Assembly: GCA_964400885.1 (NCBI GenBank)
Contig: CAYNWH010000001.1
Span: forward strand, 1 to 64,000
Reading direction: 5' to 3'
DNA: 64,000 nt
Source: CAYNWH01 sp964400885
Lineage (GTDB): Bacteria; Patescibacteriota; Patescibacteriia; CAIXNZ01
Shown here: positions 1 to 7,128 of the stretch, piece after piece
Layout of the letters: each line of letters begins with the position of its first letter
Numbering within the stretch: position 1 is the first letter of the stretch
Made by a program: the position numbers and the translations under genes
Notes under the pieces: generated by a model
The model's database searches: none
What the model saw: only the letters and a program-made list of their open reading frames with translations
Told to the model about the DNA's origin: nothing

Positions 1-26
1 TAAAAGCAGACGCCTAAGCGTCTGCT
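1..26 (-). terminator. Hairpin terminator after the 44-aa gene
   Basis: Perfect 9-bp stem AGCAGACGC / GCGTCTGCT with a CTAA loop (5-26). On the minus strand it is followed by a short T run at the window edge. It lies 28 nt past the stop of the small minus-strand gene at 54-188. Confidence 0.6.
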
Positions 27-53
27 GTTGAGGAATTGTCGGTTTGGGTGCGG

Positions 54-188
54 TTACGGGCTGGTGGCGGGAATGGGTTGGACTTCTTTTGTCCCTTTGT
101 CTTTGGGCGACCTGTTGGTCAGAAACCCGATTCCCTGCAGAGCCACGAATATCGCACCGGTGATGAAACCGTTGAAAATCCTCTTCAT
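54..188 (-). CDS. Small single-pass membrane protein, 44 aa, unknown
   Basis: A 44-residue reading frame. The start is set by a strong ribosome-binding site, AAAGGAGG, 8 nt before ATG. The N-terminus is MKRIFNGF and residues 5-26 form one hydrophobic segment (GAIFVALQGIGFL); the tail is charged and proline-containing and ends ATSP. It looks like a small membrane peptide. It has its own promoter (TTGACA-N16-TATCAT at 241-268) and terminator (1-26), so it is a complete single-gene unit. I do not recognise a family. The complete promoter/SD/stop/terminator set is the main reason to believe it is real. Confidence 0.6.
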   Translation of the reverse strand: MKRIFNGFITGAIFVALQGIGFLTNRSPKDKGTKEVQPIPATSP

Positions 189-240
189 GTTAGGAACCTC
201 CTTTTTTACGTTTTTGAACGCCTTCCTATCTCATATTTAT

Positions 241-268
241 ATGATAACCTATAGGCTAAATTTGTCAA
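241..268 (-). promoter_or_regulatory. Promoter of the 44-aa gene
   Basis: On the minus strand TTGACA (268-263), a 16-nt spacer and TATCAT (246-241), about 50 nt before the start codon at 188. Confidence 0.6.
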
Positions 269-281
269 GTTTTTTACAAAG

Positions 282-307
282 AAAAAAGCTTCTCCAAAGA
301 GAAGCTT
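282..307 (-). terminator. Terminator of the alpha/beta hydrolase gene
   Basis: Stem AAGCTTCTC / GAGAAGCTT (286-294 / 299-307), CAAA loop, six T on the minus strand. The stem overlaps the hydrolase stop codon. Confidence 0.75.
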
Positions 308-1160
308 ATTGAGACTCCAAAATTCGCTCTATTTCCTGCAAAATCCTGGCTGGATCAAGCTCGGTCAAGAGCCAATGACCCATTTCCGGCAGAACAATCA
401 ATTTCACTCGGCGGAATTCTTGTTTTTCCCACTGGCCTTTGCTTAACTGCCAGATGCGTTCAACCAATCTGACCAGTAAATTAGGCCTAAGGTCAAGAAA
501 TTCAGCCGTGCTTTTCACGACTTTATGAGGCGTAATCCGATCTTTTTGTCCGCTGAAAATAATAATCGGACAGGTGATGCCTTCAGGCTCCAGCTTAGTC
601 GCTTTAGCCGGATCAAGACTCCAAAAGCCCATTTGAAATCCGGCTTTGCCAGATTCCCAGACCATTTGGTCATAAATTTCCTGAGCTTCATTTTCCGGCA
701 GCTGGTTAAGCATGGAATAAAGAATATTTTCCAGGCTCAGGCTGATAGGTATTTTCCAGAAATTAGGCTTGGTTAAAACAGGATAAAAACTCTTGATGAC
801 TGTTAAACGCAAAGCCAAAATGCCATAAGGCGCGGCTGGCGCTAACAGAATCAGAGCTTTGGGATGAACACTCGGCAGACTGGCAGTTTTCATGCTGATC
901 AATCCGCCCATGGAATGACCAATGAGGACAAACTCTTTTTCCAGTTTTTCTACGATCTTCTCAAGATTCTCAACATAATTAAGTATGCCCAGCTTAGCCA
1001 GCTCCGGATTCGGCGGCTGGCTTAAAAGCCGGTCATGATGCGGCATGGTCAGGGCCAAACATTCATAGCCTTTGGCTTGAAAAAATTCCACTATTTTGCT
1101 GAAAAATCCAGCATGGCAGAACATGCCAGGCACAAAGATCAAAATCGGTTTATCAGCCAA
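306..1160 (-). CDS. Alpha/beta hydrolase
   Basis: A 284-residue alpha/beta-fold hydrolase, probably a cytoplasmic esterase or lipase-like enzyme; the substrate cannot be told. The nucleophile elbow GHSMGG is at 81-86 (Ser83). The probable acid is Asp207 in SGQKDRITP and the base is His262 in PEMGHW, so the triad is complete. VPGMF at 10-14 fits the oxyanion-hole loop. There is no signal peptide. The start is TTG, chosen because AAAGGAGGG sits about 9 nt upstream; the next Met is residue 13, inside the first strand. It has its own promoter (TTGACA-N16-TATAAT at 1220-1247) and terminator. It is one of the SD-led genes of this window. Confidence 0.9.
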   Translation of the reverse strand: MADKPILIFVPGMFCHAGFFSKIVEFFQAKGYECLALTMPHHDRLLSQPPNPELAKLGILNYVENLEKIVEKLEKEFVLIGHSMGGLISMKTASLPSVHPKALILLAPAAPYGILALRLTVIKSFYPVLTKPNFWKIPISLSLENILYSMLNQLPENEAQEIYDQMVWESGKAGFQMGFWSLDPAKATKLEPEGITCPIIIFSGQKDRITPHKVVKSTAEFLDLRPNLLVRLVERIWQLSKGQWEKQEFRRVKLIVLPEMGHWLLTELDPARILQEIERILESQ

Positions 1161-1219
1161 TTTTTAATCCCTCCTTTCCTGGATTTTAAATAACTATATT
1201 GGAATAACTTGAATTGTTT

Positions 1220-1247
1220 ATTATAACAAATTTTATTAATTTGTCAA
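1220..1247 (-). promoter_or_regulatory. Promoter of the alpha/beta hydrolase
   Basis: TTGACA (1247-1242), 16-nt spacer and a perfect TATAAT (1225-1220) on the minus strand. A 20-bp palindrome lies 3 bp upstream of the -35 box. Confidence 0.8.
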
Positions 1248-1250
1248 GAC

Positions 1251-1270
1251 ACGTCGCTTACAAGCGACGT
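1251..1270. repeat. 20-bp palindrome upstream of a -35 box
   Basis: ACGTCGCTT AC AAGCGACGT, a perfect inverted repeat directly upstream of the hydrolase promoter. Similar palindromes sit at the same place before the promoters at 11168-11196 and 12377-12405. It could be an operator or part of the adjoining palindromic repeat. Confidence 0.5.
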
Positions 1271-1280
1271 ATCAAGGCAA

Positions 1281-1359
1281 GGCCGCCGCGGGGTAAAATC
1301 CTTGTAAATCAAAGAGACGCATGCAATGCGTCTCTACGAAACCGCGTCCCGCGGCGGCC
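1281..1359. repeat. Nested palindromic repeat element
   Basis: Outer arms GGCCGCCGCGGG (1281-1292) and CCCGCGGCGGCC (1348-1359) are perfectly complementary. They enclose a second hairpin AGAGACGCAT / ATGCGTCTCT (1313-1335). It is GC-rich in an AT-rich intergenic region and non-coding. The architecture resembles miniature palindromic elements that disperse between genes. Confidence 0.7.
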
Positions 1360-1379
1360 GATATTATTTTAATTTAATT

Positions 1380-2126
1380 TTACTCAATATTCACTACCCT
1401 GACCTGTAAAACTTTCTCAATATGGTCTGGCGCATTTTTCGGATAATTTTTCACAGTATCTTCAAAAACCGTGTATTGCAGCATTTTATTATCCAGCCAT
1501 TTAATATCAAAATGATTGCTCAATGCGCCATAACCAGCATTTAAAGTTTCGTCATCTGGCAAAGTTACCAAAGTCATGGCTTTATCATTAACTAAGTCTA
1601 AAATTTTTAAAGTCTTTGCTTCATCGGTTTCCAAAGCTAAAGCCATTTTAATCTGGTCAGGAGATAAAATTCGCGCACCAAAATCAGAAAGTTCTCTAGA
1701 AACTTCCATAACAGCACAGGAACCATTTTGCAAATTAAAAGCATAAAGCTGGCTAACTGGTTTGTCAGAACCAGGATTAAAAGGCTGGAAAATAACTAAA
1801 TAAGAATCTTCCGGCTGGGCATAAACCATAACCTCCAGCCCGCATAATGATTTAAAATCCTCATAAGTCACGTCCTCAACTTTAATCTTTTCAACTTTAT
1901 TTTCCTCATCAGCACTGACTTCATAACTGGTAATTTCATTTTCTCCCGAATCATTTATATTAGCTGGTTCATTTCCCTCTCCTTCAGCCGGCACATTCAA
2001 ATTCTGATTATCTTCAACCTTTAATTCGCTTTGATTAAGGTTGGAGTTAATGTTAAGTTTTAAATTACAAGCAGTTAAAATTAAGATTAGAAGTGCTGGC
2101 AGGATTAAAATTTTTAGTTTAGGCAT
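1380..2126 (-). CDS. Putative lipoprotein, unknown function
   Basis: A 248-residue protein with a hydrophobic N-terminal segment and lipobox L17-T-A-C20, so it is probably exported and lipid-anchored at Cys20. After the anchor comes a low-complexity Asn/Glu-rich linker (about 22-75), then a mixed alpha/beta region containing LYAFNLQNGSC and LALETDEAKTLKILDL, which could be beta-propeller-like. I recognise no family. No Shine-Dalgarno is visible, and the upstream DNA is the ATTAGTTATTGG low-complexity repeat. The compositional break between linker and folded part is typical of anchored surface proteins. Confidence 0.7.
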   Translation of the reverse strand: MPKLKILILPALLILILTACNLKLNINSNLNQSELKVEDNQNLNVPAEGEGNEPANINDSGENEITSYEVSADEENKVEKIKVEDVTYEDFKSLCGLEVMVYAQPEDSYLVIFQPFNPGSDKPVSQLYAFNLQNGSCAVMEVSRELSDFGARILSPDQIKMALALETDEAKTLKILDLVNDKAMTLVTLPDDETLNAGYGALSNHFDIKWLDNKMLQYTVFEDTVKNYPKNAPDHIEKVLQVRVVNIE

Positions 2127-2127
2127 A

Positions 2128-2166
2128 GTTTTTAAAATTAGTGATTAGTTATTAGTTATTGGTTAT
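2128..2166. repeat. ATTAGTTATTGGT low-complexity intergenic repeat
   Basis: Successive degenerate copies of ATTAGTTATTGGTTATT. Related stretches occur at 2570-2590, 15380-15410, 32810-32836, 38525-38575 and 59325-59425, in both orientations and always between genes. Confidence 0.6.
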
Positions 2167-2493
2167 TGGAGAAATGAATTTTTTAATTTTTATTTGTTTG
2201 ATTAAGCTATTTAGCATTATAAGAATTGTTTCGAGTTTTTGCAAGCCAATATTTAATTCTGTCCTATTTATATAACTCTGATCAAAACTCAAATATAAAT
2301 CGCTTTTCATTTCTCCTAAGCAACCCCTAGCAATTATGTAAAATCTAATACTGTCCTGATAATGAAACCTATAAAACCTTTCAGCAATATTTGAAGGTAT
2401 GGCTCTTGCATTTTCTCTCAGATGTTTAATTATATTATATTTTTCTTCAGCTGGAAATTTTTTAATAACCAAATAAATATCTTGACATAACAA
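2152..2493 (-). CDS. Four-helix bundle protein (S23/IVS-like family)
   Basis: The family of small all-helical proteins first seen in 23S rRNA intervening sequences; the molecular role is unknown. Diagnostic pieces are IKKFPAEEKY, the family motif IPSNIAE (here followed by R instead of the usual G) and a C-terminal helix with LNSLIKQIK. The first usable start codon is TTG at 2493, giving 113 residues. However, the family's N-terminus continues upstream in frame as IYKLENLKVWQESR to about 2541, where only ATA or ATT codons are available, so the start may be non-standard or lost. No Shine-Dalgarno is seen. It stands alone, not inside an rRNA gene. Confidence 0.75.
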   Translation of the reverse strand: MLCQDIYLVIKKFPAEEKYNIIKHLRENARAIPSNIAERFYRFHYQDSIRFYIIARGCLGEMKSDLYLSFDQSYINRTELNIGLQKLETILIMLNSLIKQIKIKKFISPITNN

Positions 2494-2639
2494 TCTTGAC
2501 TCCTGCCAAACTTTTAAATTTTCTAGTTTGTAAATTTTTATGATTTTAAAATATTATAAATCCCTTCACTAATGACTAATAACAAATTACAAATAACTTT
2601 CTTCAATTTAAAAATATATAAATATTATTTTTCAAGTTA

Positions 2640-2663
2640 AAGCCCCCACCTAAGCAGGGGCTT
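2640..2663 (-). terminator. Possible terminator downstream of the secreted peptidase gene
   Basis: Stem AAGCCCC / GGGGCTT with a 10-nt loop, next to the assembly gap. On the minus strand the T tract is short (TTTAACTT), so it is weak. It would lie just past the missing 3' end of the M23 gene. Confidence 0.4.
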
Positions 2664-2667
2664 GATA

Positions 2668-2767
2668 NNNNNNNNNNNNNNNNNNNNNNNNNNNNNNNNN
2701 NNNNNNNNNNNNNNNNNNNNNNNNNNNNNNNNNNNNNNNNNNNNNNNNNNNNNNNNNNNNNNNNNNN
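2668..2767. other. Assembly gap of 100 N
   Basis: Exactly 100 undetermined bases, probably a nominal-size scaffold join. It removes the 3' end of the secreted peptidase gene. Confidence 0.95.
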
Positions 2768-5242
2768 GAAAATCAGATTTCTGCCGCCTTGACCATTATC
2801 AATGTTAGCAGTGATTGCCTGTCCTTGGGCTAAAAGCAGCTGGCCTGGCAAAATACCCAGCCAGCTGGCCAGCCAATTATTGTCTTCAAAAACAATGTTG
2901 CAGTAAATGGTGTCAGAATAAGCCAGGGCAACAGTCTTGTTTTTAAGACCATTAGCCAAAATCGCATTGGTCCAGTCCAAACCAGCGCCTGTGCAATGCA
3001 ACTCAGGGTAGTTATAACTGCCCTGATACTCAAACGTCAAACTGCCGTCAGAGTATATTGTGACTGCATCTTCAAGGTTAGGCGGTGGCGGATCTGGATC
3101 AGGATCTGGTTCTGGTTCAGGCAAAGGTGGGGGTTCTGGCAGACTGCCGCCGCCAGCACCGAAATCACCTTCATAGATCAAAACCAAAGTGTCCAAAACG
3201 ACGTTGTCAGTACTTAAAGCGCTTTGTGAAGCAGCAATTTCCACTGAGTAACGCCAGTCATTGTAAAAATCAAAAGTGCCTAAATAGACTTTTTTATTTT
3301 CATTGTCATTAGACTGATTAATTGTCACTTCATAAGGATTGGTTAAACCCTGACGGCTATGCCAAATCTTGTAAGTGACAAAATCAGCTTCTGCATAATA
3401 GCGCGGTATGATCGCGTAAACTGACCAGGCTCCGCTTTGTGGCACGTAAAAATTCCAGGAAGCCGGACAATCATCACCAGCATTTTTCAGCCAGATATGA
3501 TTGGCCCAGCCCACGCTGGACAAAGGCAAGCCGTCATAAAGCCGGCCCTGACGCTGCCAGCAATCTGGATCAAATTCCACGTCAGCCAGTCTGCTTACAT
3601 CGCGGTCATAACCATGGATGTAAAGGCTTAGCTGATTGCCATTAACCAAATCCCAATTGTTTTCAATGAATTCAATGGGATCAACAAAATAATCAAGGTA
3701 AGCTAGGTCATCAACCGGCCAATAACCAGCGCCCAGCTGGCTGTAGCCATTAATCCTGATTTCCAAGTGCAAATGCGGGCTAAAATTGCCATTGCCATCA
3801 CCGACAGTGCCAATTTGCCAGCCTTTTTGCACATAAGTCTGCTGTTTTGTCAGCTGGCTTTGGCTGATTGTCTGACCATCAGGCTTAATCACTTTGATCT
3901 CATTCAAATGGCCGTAAAGCACATGGATTTCAGTCACTCCAGAACCATCACTTAACGTGAAATCTTGTCCGAGTTTGGCCTGAATGCACAAAATCAGGTA
4001 ATTGCCCCAGCCGCTAGTCCAGCCAAAATCCCAGATTAAAGCATTGGCAATCGCGTAAACTGGCGCGCCCAGATCATTAACTCCTTTAAGATTCAAATCA
4101 GCGCCTTGATGGATCTTGCTGCTAAAAGCAAACAAAGAACCAAAAGGCTGATAATCATAGCAGGCGCCAACTGGAATTTTGCTGTCAGTTTCCAGCCGGT
4201 AAATCTTGTCGCAGTTTAGCGGATAAGTAAAACTGTCAGCATAATGCGGATCTGAAACTGGCGGATCAATAGTCAGACAAGCTTCAACCACGCTACTGTT
4301 TAAACTGCCCTTAAAAGAGTTCAGCCGGTAACAATACTGACTAGGGTTTAAGCCTGAATCAGTGTAATTGCTGGCATTAGCTGGCAAAGTCGCCAAGTAA
4401 GTCCAGTTGCGATAAAGCAAGAAACCATCTTCATTGCTGCTGTTATCTTGCCAAGTCAAAACAATGTTTTGACCATTTTGCGTCAGGACTAAATTTGACG
4501 GTGCTGCTGGCACAACTGGCTGCGGATCAGGCGGCGGATTTGGCTGCAGGTTAACTGTCACCATAATTGGCCCGCCTGGTTCATAAGCAATGTTGCCAGC
4601 TTTGTCCTTGACCCAGAGCGTGAAAGTGTAAGTGCCAGCTGCCGGAGCCGTAAAACTGTAATTGGCTGAAATGCCGGCAAACTCTTTGTAGTACTGGTTA
4701 GGCAGGCCAGAAGGAATCCAGTCTGACAGATTATAGCCAGACGGGATAACTGCGTAAATGCGCAAAGCTTCCACGCCGCTCAGATTATCACTGCTGGAGA
4801 CCTGGATGGTAAACTGACTTTGCGTAAAAACTTGCCCGCTGTAAATGTTGGTAAATGCTGCAGTTGGCAAAATCTGGTCAGAAACAACTGTCACTTGCGG
4901 ACCATAATCCCACGTGCCATCACTTCTAAAAACCCAGTAAGTAATGACAAATTCCTGGTTGGCAATACCATCCAAACGCCACATCACCCGCTGGGTAACA
5001 TAGCTTAAGTCATAGTACCACCAGCCATTGCCAGAATCATGCCAGCCCGTATTTTGCCCCTGGCTGTTATTGCTGACTCCGCGCACATATGCGCGCCAGC
5101 GCACAAAGTTGCTGGCATTGTCCACGCCAAACTCGATACCGCCTTCATTGGTTGGATTTTTCTTGATGTAAATCTGGTGCGCCCAAGCTGCCTGCGTCCA
5201 GAAAATCATCACCACCATTGCCGCAAAAACAAACCTTTTCAT
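2768..5242 (-). CDS. Secreted M23 peptidase with fibronectin III and golvesin-like domains (3' end in gap)
   Basis: About 825 residues are visible; the C-terminus is lost in the gap. A signal peptide ends at AWA-21. A beta-sandwich region (about 115-232) and a fibronectin type III domain (about 246-327) precede a LytM/M23 endopeptidase domain with the full zinc set: H378-x3-D382, H445 in YGHL, and H490-x-H492. M23 enzymes cut peptidoglycan cross-bridges. Residues about 545-690 resemble a golvesin C-terminal carbohydrate-binding-like domain, followed by a Pro/Glu/Asp-rich linker and a further beta domain. The RBS is AAGGAGAAAAGGG. The leader carries a 9-codon reading frame (5338-5367) and a strong hairpin (5270-5308). 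Confidence 0.88.
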
Positions 5243-5269
5243 TCCCTTTTCTCCTTTTTTATCCTTTCT

Positions 5270-5308
5270 GCGCCCCTCCTTCGCTCCTGCAGAGCTTCGG
5301 AGGGGCGC
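5270..5308. repeat. Hairpin in the peptidase leader
   Basis: Perfect arms GCGCCCCTCC (5270-5279) and GGAGGGGCGC (5299-5308) around a 19-nt loop. It lies between the short upstream reading frame and the RBS of the secreted peptidase, so it would form in the mRNA leader. It may be a palindromic repeat or a regulatory hairpin. Confidence 0.6.
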
Positions 5309-5337
5309 ACTTTGTAGTTTTGTTGTTGGTTAACTTT

Positions 5338-5367
5338 TTAACGCGCCTTAGCCACTTTTTTTCTCAT
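5338..5367 (-). CDS. Possible 9-codon leader peptide upstream of the secreted peptidase
   Basis: A textbook RBS (AAAGGAGG, 2 nt from ATG) precedes a reading frame encoding MRKKVAKAR and a TAA stop. It lies 96 nt before the start of the M23 peptidase gene, downstream of the likely promoter, and is followed by the GC-rich hairpin. This order (short peptide, hairpin, gene) resembles leader-peptide control, but the spacing to ATG is short and there is no T tract after the hairpin. Inference only; it could be a chance reading frame. Confidence 0.35.
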   Translation of the reverse strand: MRKKVAKAR

Positions 5368-5411
5368 TACCTCCTTTCTTGAATATATTTCAAATCTTAA
5401 CTATTCGTATA

Positions 5412-5440
5412 TTAGTATTCAAAAGCAACTAGATTTTCAA
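5412..5440 (-). promoter_or_regulatory. Likely promoter of the secreted peptidase
   Basis: Minus strand TTGAAA (5440-5435), 17-nt spacer, TACTAA (5417-5412). Confidence 0.5.
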
Positions 5441-5713
5441 AGAACTTTTTTAAAAAAATAAAACACTTTCAAACCTGAAAGTGTTGCTCAACTTCTTTAT
5501 TTTTTTTTGTTTTTTGTTTTTGTCCCCCATTTTTTTATTTTTTAAAAAACTTTTACTACTTTAAAAATAACATTACTAAATTTTCAGTCAATCAAAATTT
5601 TTAATCAATTAAATTAATTAACAATAAAAAAATATCCACAGCCAGACATATTTTAAACACAAAAAAACTGTTAATGTAAATTAACAGCCGCAATTTTTTT
5701 GTGGATATATGAC
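5441..5713. other. Very AT-rich intergenic region with hairpins
   Basis: No reading frame with an RBS is visible. It holds a terminator-like hairpin at 5462-5485 (AACACTTTCA / TGAAAGTGTT, followed on the minus strand by a T-rich tract) that has no assigned gene, long A and T runs, and the inverted pair at 5632-5708. Confidence 0.5.
5632..5708. repeat. Inverted pair of DnaA-box-like sequences around a hairpin
   Basis: ATATCCACA (5632-5640) and TGTGGATAT (5700-5708) are exact inverted copies, each one base off the DnaA box TTATCCACA. Between them is the hairpin CTGTTAAT / ATTAACAG (5668-5687). It could be a nested palindrome like others here, or a DnaA-binding locus. Confidence 0.4.
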
Positions 5714-5747
5714 AAAACCCCTGCGCCGATTCATCGGTGCAGGGGGT
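5714..5747 (-). terminator. Terminator of the zinc-ribbon gene
   Basis: Long stem CCCCTGCGCCGAT / ATCGGTGCAGGGG (one mismatch) with a 2-nt loop region and TTTT on the minus strand, 26 nt after the stop codon of the 5773-6102 gene. Confidence 0.75.
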
Positions 5748-5772
5748 TATTTAAGAATGCTAGACAATCAAT

Positions 5773-6102
5773 TTAGCTTATTTTGTAAGTCAGAATTGTC
5801 ATTTTCTCGGGCCGTGGGCCAGAACATAAGGGACACCAAGACAGCTTGACCGAAAGGCCTTTTAAACTTTCCAGCTTAGGGAACTCTGGCAATTTGACCA
5901 AGAATTCCCAGATTTTGCTGTCTGCCTTGTCCTGCTCAGTCAAATACGTGCGGTTGCCACAACTGCTGCAGTAAACCACCAGCAGCTCCGGGTCAGCACA
6001 CTTGTCACACAAAAAATCCCTGCTGCCCTGGCCTTCTATCCCGCACAAACTGCAATGGCCCTGCTTGGCCTGAATTTCTGTCTGATTTGTCTGACCTGCC
6101 AT
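5773..6102 (-). CDS. Small zinc-ribbon-like protein, unknown
   Basis: A 109-residue protein with four CxxC knuckles: C17-C20, C32-C35, C45-C48 and C90-C93. That is enough for two zinc sites. The first three pairs are packed in the N-terminal half; a helical stretch (61-83) separates the last. There is no signal peptide, so it is probably cytoplasmic. RBS AAAGGAGG precedes ATG by 7 nt. It has its own promoter (TTGACA-N17-TAGAAT, 6163-6191) and terminator. I recognise no named family; roles in RNA or protein binding are only guesses. Confidence 0.75.
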   Translation of the reverse strand: MAGQTNQTEIQAKQGHCSLCGIEGQGSRDFLCDKCADPELLVVYCSSCGNRTYLTEQDKADSKIWEFLVKLPEFPKLESLKGLSVKLSWCPLCSGPRPEKMTILTYKIS

Positions 6103-6162
6103 TGTCTACCTCCTTTTGTAAACTAATCTTTTTTATTAAAACAACAATAATGCTAGTTTTTT

Positions 6163-6191
6163 ATTCTAACAAACAAACAAAAAATTGTCAA
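6163..6191 (-). promoter_or_regulatory. Promoter of the zinc-ribbon gene
   Basis: TTGACA (6191-6186), 17-nt spacer, TAGAAT (6168-6163) on the minus strand, immediately after the stop codon of the upstream gene. Confidence 0.7.
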
Positions 6192-6192
6192 A

Positions 6193-7089
6193 TCAATGTT
6201 GAGTCAATTGGCGAACTGTTCTTTTGGATAAATGGCTAATAACCTCTTTGGCAATTCCTTCAACAAAATCATAATAAGCTTTAACCTCTTCTTCACTGCT
6301 ATTAGGCTGAGGCAAATCTATTTCTGGCACTACAATGGCTCGGTCATTACGTTTTTTTCTATCTAAAGTAACATCCAGTAAGACAAGATCTCCTATTTTT
6401 TCTTCATCACCGCCTATTTCAATAAAACAGTCCGTGCCATGATAATAATCCAAAGGTGTCAGATCAGCAGCTACTTCTCTGTCATCAGCATGGCGGTAAT
6501 AGACTGGTGACTTTTTCTCCCGGCTGGCGGCCACAAAAAACCTGACTTGTTCTGCCTGCTCTGGTGCCAGGTCTAATTCCTCAACAATCGCTGTACGTAA
6601 ATCATGGCCAAAACGCGATTTATCAGAATCTGGTTCTGTCGGATCTTGCCAGGGCTGATGTTTTTTGACTAATTTTACAGCGGCCGGGAAATCCAAATAT
6701 ACCAAACCTCTTTCTTTAAAATTTTTTTGTGCCTCTGCCCTGGCTTGTTCTGTTGACCAGCCTTTTCTCTTAGCCATTTCCAAAAAAAGATTTTCAAAAT
6801 CACTAAGATATGCTTCTGTATTAATTTCAATGCCATGCAATAAATCCCGTTCATACTCATGACCGTAATATTTTTCTCTGTTCAGAGTGCTTGGCTGAGG
6901 TCTAACAACTTCAGAAATCCCGGGCTGTTTTAAGTCAGGTTTTTGAACAATGCCTTTTTTCCTTGTAATCACAGAACCCTTTCTCGTCTCTTTGGCTGCC
7001 TGAGCTTTTTTAATTGCAGCTATTTTTTCCTCTGTTAATTCCCCCATTTTTTTTATTTGCGGCACTTGATAAGGCATTTTTTCTGGCAT
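6193..7089 (-). CDS. Hypothetical protein
   Basis: 298 residues, no signal peptide or membrane segment. The first 65 residues are Lys/Ala-rich and probably disordered (TEEKIAAIKKAQAAKETRK). The remainder is mixed alpha/beta, with acidic segments such as DPTEPDSDKSRFGHDLRT and FIEIGGDEEKIGDLVLLDVTLDRK. The second part may be a catalytic or binding domain, but I recognise no motif. No Shine-Dalgarno is visible. It follows argS on the same strand with a 39-nt gap and may be cotranscribed with NYN-argS. Confidence 0.75.
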   Translation of the reverse strand: MPEKMPYQVPQIKKMGELTEEKIAAIKKAQAAKETRKGSVITRKKGIVQKPDLKQPGISEVVRPQPSTLNREKYYGHEYERDLLHGIEINTEAYLSDFENLFLEMAKRKGWSTEQARAEAQKNFKERGLVYLDFPAAVKLVKKHQPWQDPTEPDSDKSRFGHDLRTAIVEELDLAPEQAEQVRFFVAASREKKSPVYYRHADDREVAADLTPLDYYHGTDCFIEIGGDEEKIGDLVLLDVTLDRKKRNDRAIVVPEIDLPQPNSSEEEVKAYYDFVEGIAKEVISHLSKRTVRQLTQH

Positions 7090-7128
7090 ATTTCATTATT
7101 AATAATTAAAAATAAACATTTTAAAAAA

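Noticed and set aside
28..312. Plus-strand open frames at the left end
   Set aside because: They overlap the better supported 44-aa minus-strand gene and a terminator and have no RBS.
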